Below are positions 62,853 to 64,000 of a stretch of 64,000 bases of DNA, one piece after another. Position 1 is the first letter of the stretch. Each line of letters opens with the position of its first letter. The notes under the pieces were generated by a model. It searched no databases. It was given only the letters and a program-made list of their open reading frames with translations, and had not been told where the DNA came from. The position numbers and the translations under genes were made by a program. The DNA is taken from contig NZ_BSSV01000001.1 of the NCBI RefSeq assembly GCF_030161435.1, forward strand, positions 372,001 through 436,000, read 5' to 3'. This DNA is from Thalassotalea loyana (lineage in GTDB: Bacteria > Pseudomonadota > Gammaproteobacteria > Enterobacterales > Alteromonadaceae).

Positions 62853-62868
62853 TTTTTTTGCGCTTATA

Positions 62869-62896
62869 CTTGTAAAGTATTTTTTTGCCCCTATTT
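62869..62896 (+). promoter_or_regulatory. Sigma-32-type heat-shock promoter of groES-groEL
   Basis: CTTGTAA at 62869-62875 and CCCCTATTT at 62888-62896 with a 12-nt spacer, close to the sigma-32 consensus CTTGAAA / CCCCATNT, and placed about 50 bp before the groES start. Confidence 0.65.
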
Positions 62897-62945
62897 ATTC
62901 AAACATATTCAAAATTTAATTAACTAAATTCTCGGAGAGAACTAA

Positions 62946-63236
62946 ATGAGCATTCGTCCATTACACGATCGCGTAATTATTAAGCGTAAAGAAGTAGAAT
63001 CAAAGTCTGCTGGCGGTATTGTATTAACTGGTAGTGCTGCTGAAAAATCTACTCGTGGTGAAGTAGTTGCTGTAGGTAACGGTCGCATTTTAGAAAACGG
63101 CGAAGTTCGCGCGTTAGACGTAAAAGTTGGTGATCAAGTGATCTTCAATGAAGGCTACGGTGTTAAAACAGAAAAAATCGATGGTGAAGAAGTTCTGATC
63201 CTTTCAGAAGCTGACATTTTAGCAATCGTAGAATAG
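62946..63236 (+). CDS. groS: Co-chaperonin GroES
   Basis: 96 aa, standard length. Begins [20 protein letters not shown], contains the mobile loop region [13 protein letters not shown] and the later [19 protein letters not shown]. It forms the heptameric lid of the GroEL folding chamber. GGAGAG before the ATG. groEL follows after about 77 nt in one operon behind a heat-shock promoter. Confidence 0.98.
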   Translation: MSIRPLHDRVIIKRKEVESKSAGGIVLTGSAAEKSTRGEVVAVGNGRILENGEVRALDVKVGDQVIFNEGYGVKTEKIDGEEVLILSEADILAIVE

Positions 63237-63289
63237 TCGCTCTCGACTCGATAGAAATAGAATTTAAAGCATGGCAATTGCGGTGCTAG

Positions 63290-64000
<711 letters not shown>

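Overview
The window looks like chromosomal DNA of a low-GC marine gammaproteobacterium of the Alteromonadales, most like Colwelliaceae/Thalassotalea. This is inferred from protein sequence style and gene neighbourhoods (cutA-dsbD next to fxsA-groES-groEL, aroQ-accB-accC, fadB-fadA, a short-loop cytochrome bd operon), not from a database search. Coding density is high and most genes are ordinary core metabolism. I saw no rRNA, tRNA or CRISPR array.

Layout. 1-11.3 kb: the start of a DUF1275 membrane protein, an FMN-binding glutamate-synthase-like protein, a SpoIIAA-like gene broken by one in-frame TGA, a large lipoprotein made of about eleven DUF5666 repeats, and a heavy-metal-type RND efflux operon (adaptor, pump, DUF3240, cytochrome b) divergent from a membrane-anchored LuxR-type regulator. 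11.3-21.4 kb is accessory. It carries a tightly coupled four-gene module (two intact tyrosine recombinases, one long recombinase-fold protein lacking catalytic residues, one coiled-coil protein) whose order matches the intA-tfp-intB-srap core of strand-biased circularizing integrative elements. Around it lie a cargo-like membrane protein, a gene remnant, and a secreted protein of unknown function between two perfect 57-bp direct repeats.

21.4-34.5 kb: a Sel1-repeat protein, a hybrid histidine kinase, a transglutaminase-like protein, then a fatty-acid degradation block (acyl-CoA dehydrogenase, DUF2059-like protein, fadB, fadA). Identical palindromes of the PsrA type precede both the dehydrogenase and fadBA. 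Behind fadA sits a tandem duplication of a roughly 165-bp hairpin-rich unit that ends in a UUCG terminator. A PEP-CTERM protein follows.

34.6-49.8 kb: an outer-membrane barrel-like protein, a YeiH/EamA/GNAT operon, Mn-dependent pyrophosphatase, cyanide-insensitive-type cytochrome bd oxidase with a GbsR/MarR regulator, class I fructose bisphosphatase, a large metzincin-type protease, a MocR regulator beside two transporters, and a small Cys-rich oxidoreductase-like protein. 49.8-64 kb: aroQ-accB-accC; an operon of PstS-like periplasmic protein, porin-like protein, GGDEF-EAL enzyme and SixA-like phosphatase; class II aldolase with a GntR regulator; ung; cutA-dsbD; fxsA; and groES-groEL behind a heat-shock-type promoter, with groEL cut by the window end.

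The best candidates for something new are the recombinase module with its unresolved ends and cargo, the 57-bp-repeat-flanked single-gene cassette, the duplicated structured RNA behind fadA, and the phosphate-binding/porin/c-di-GMP operon.
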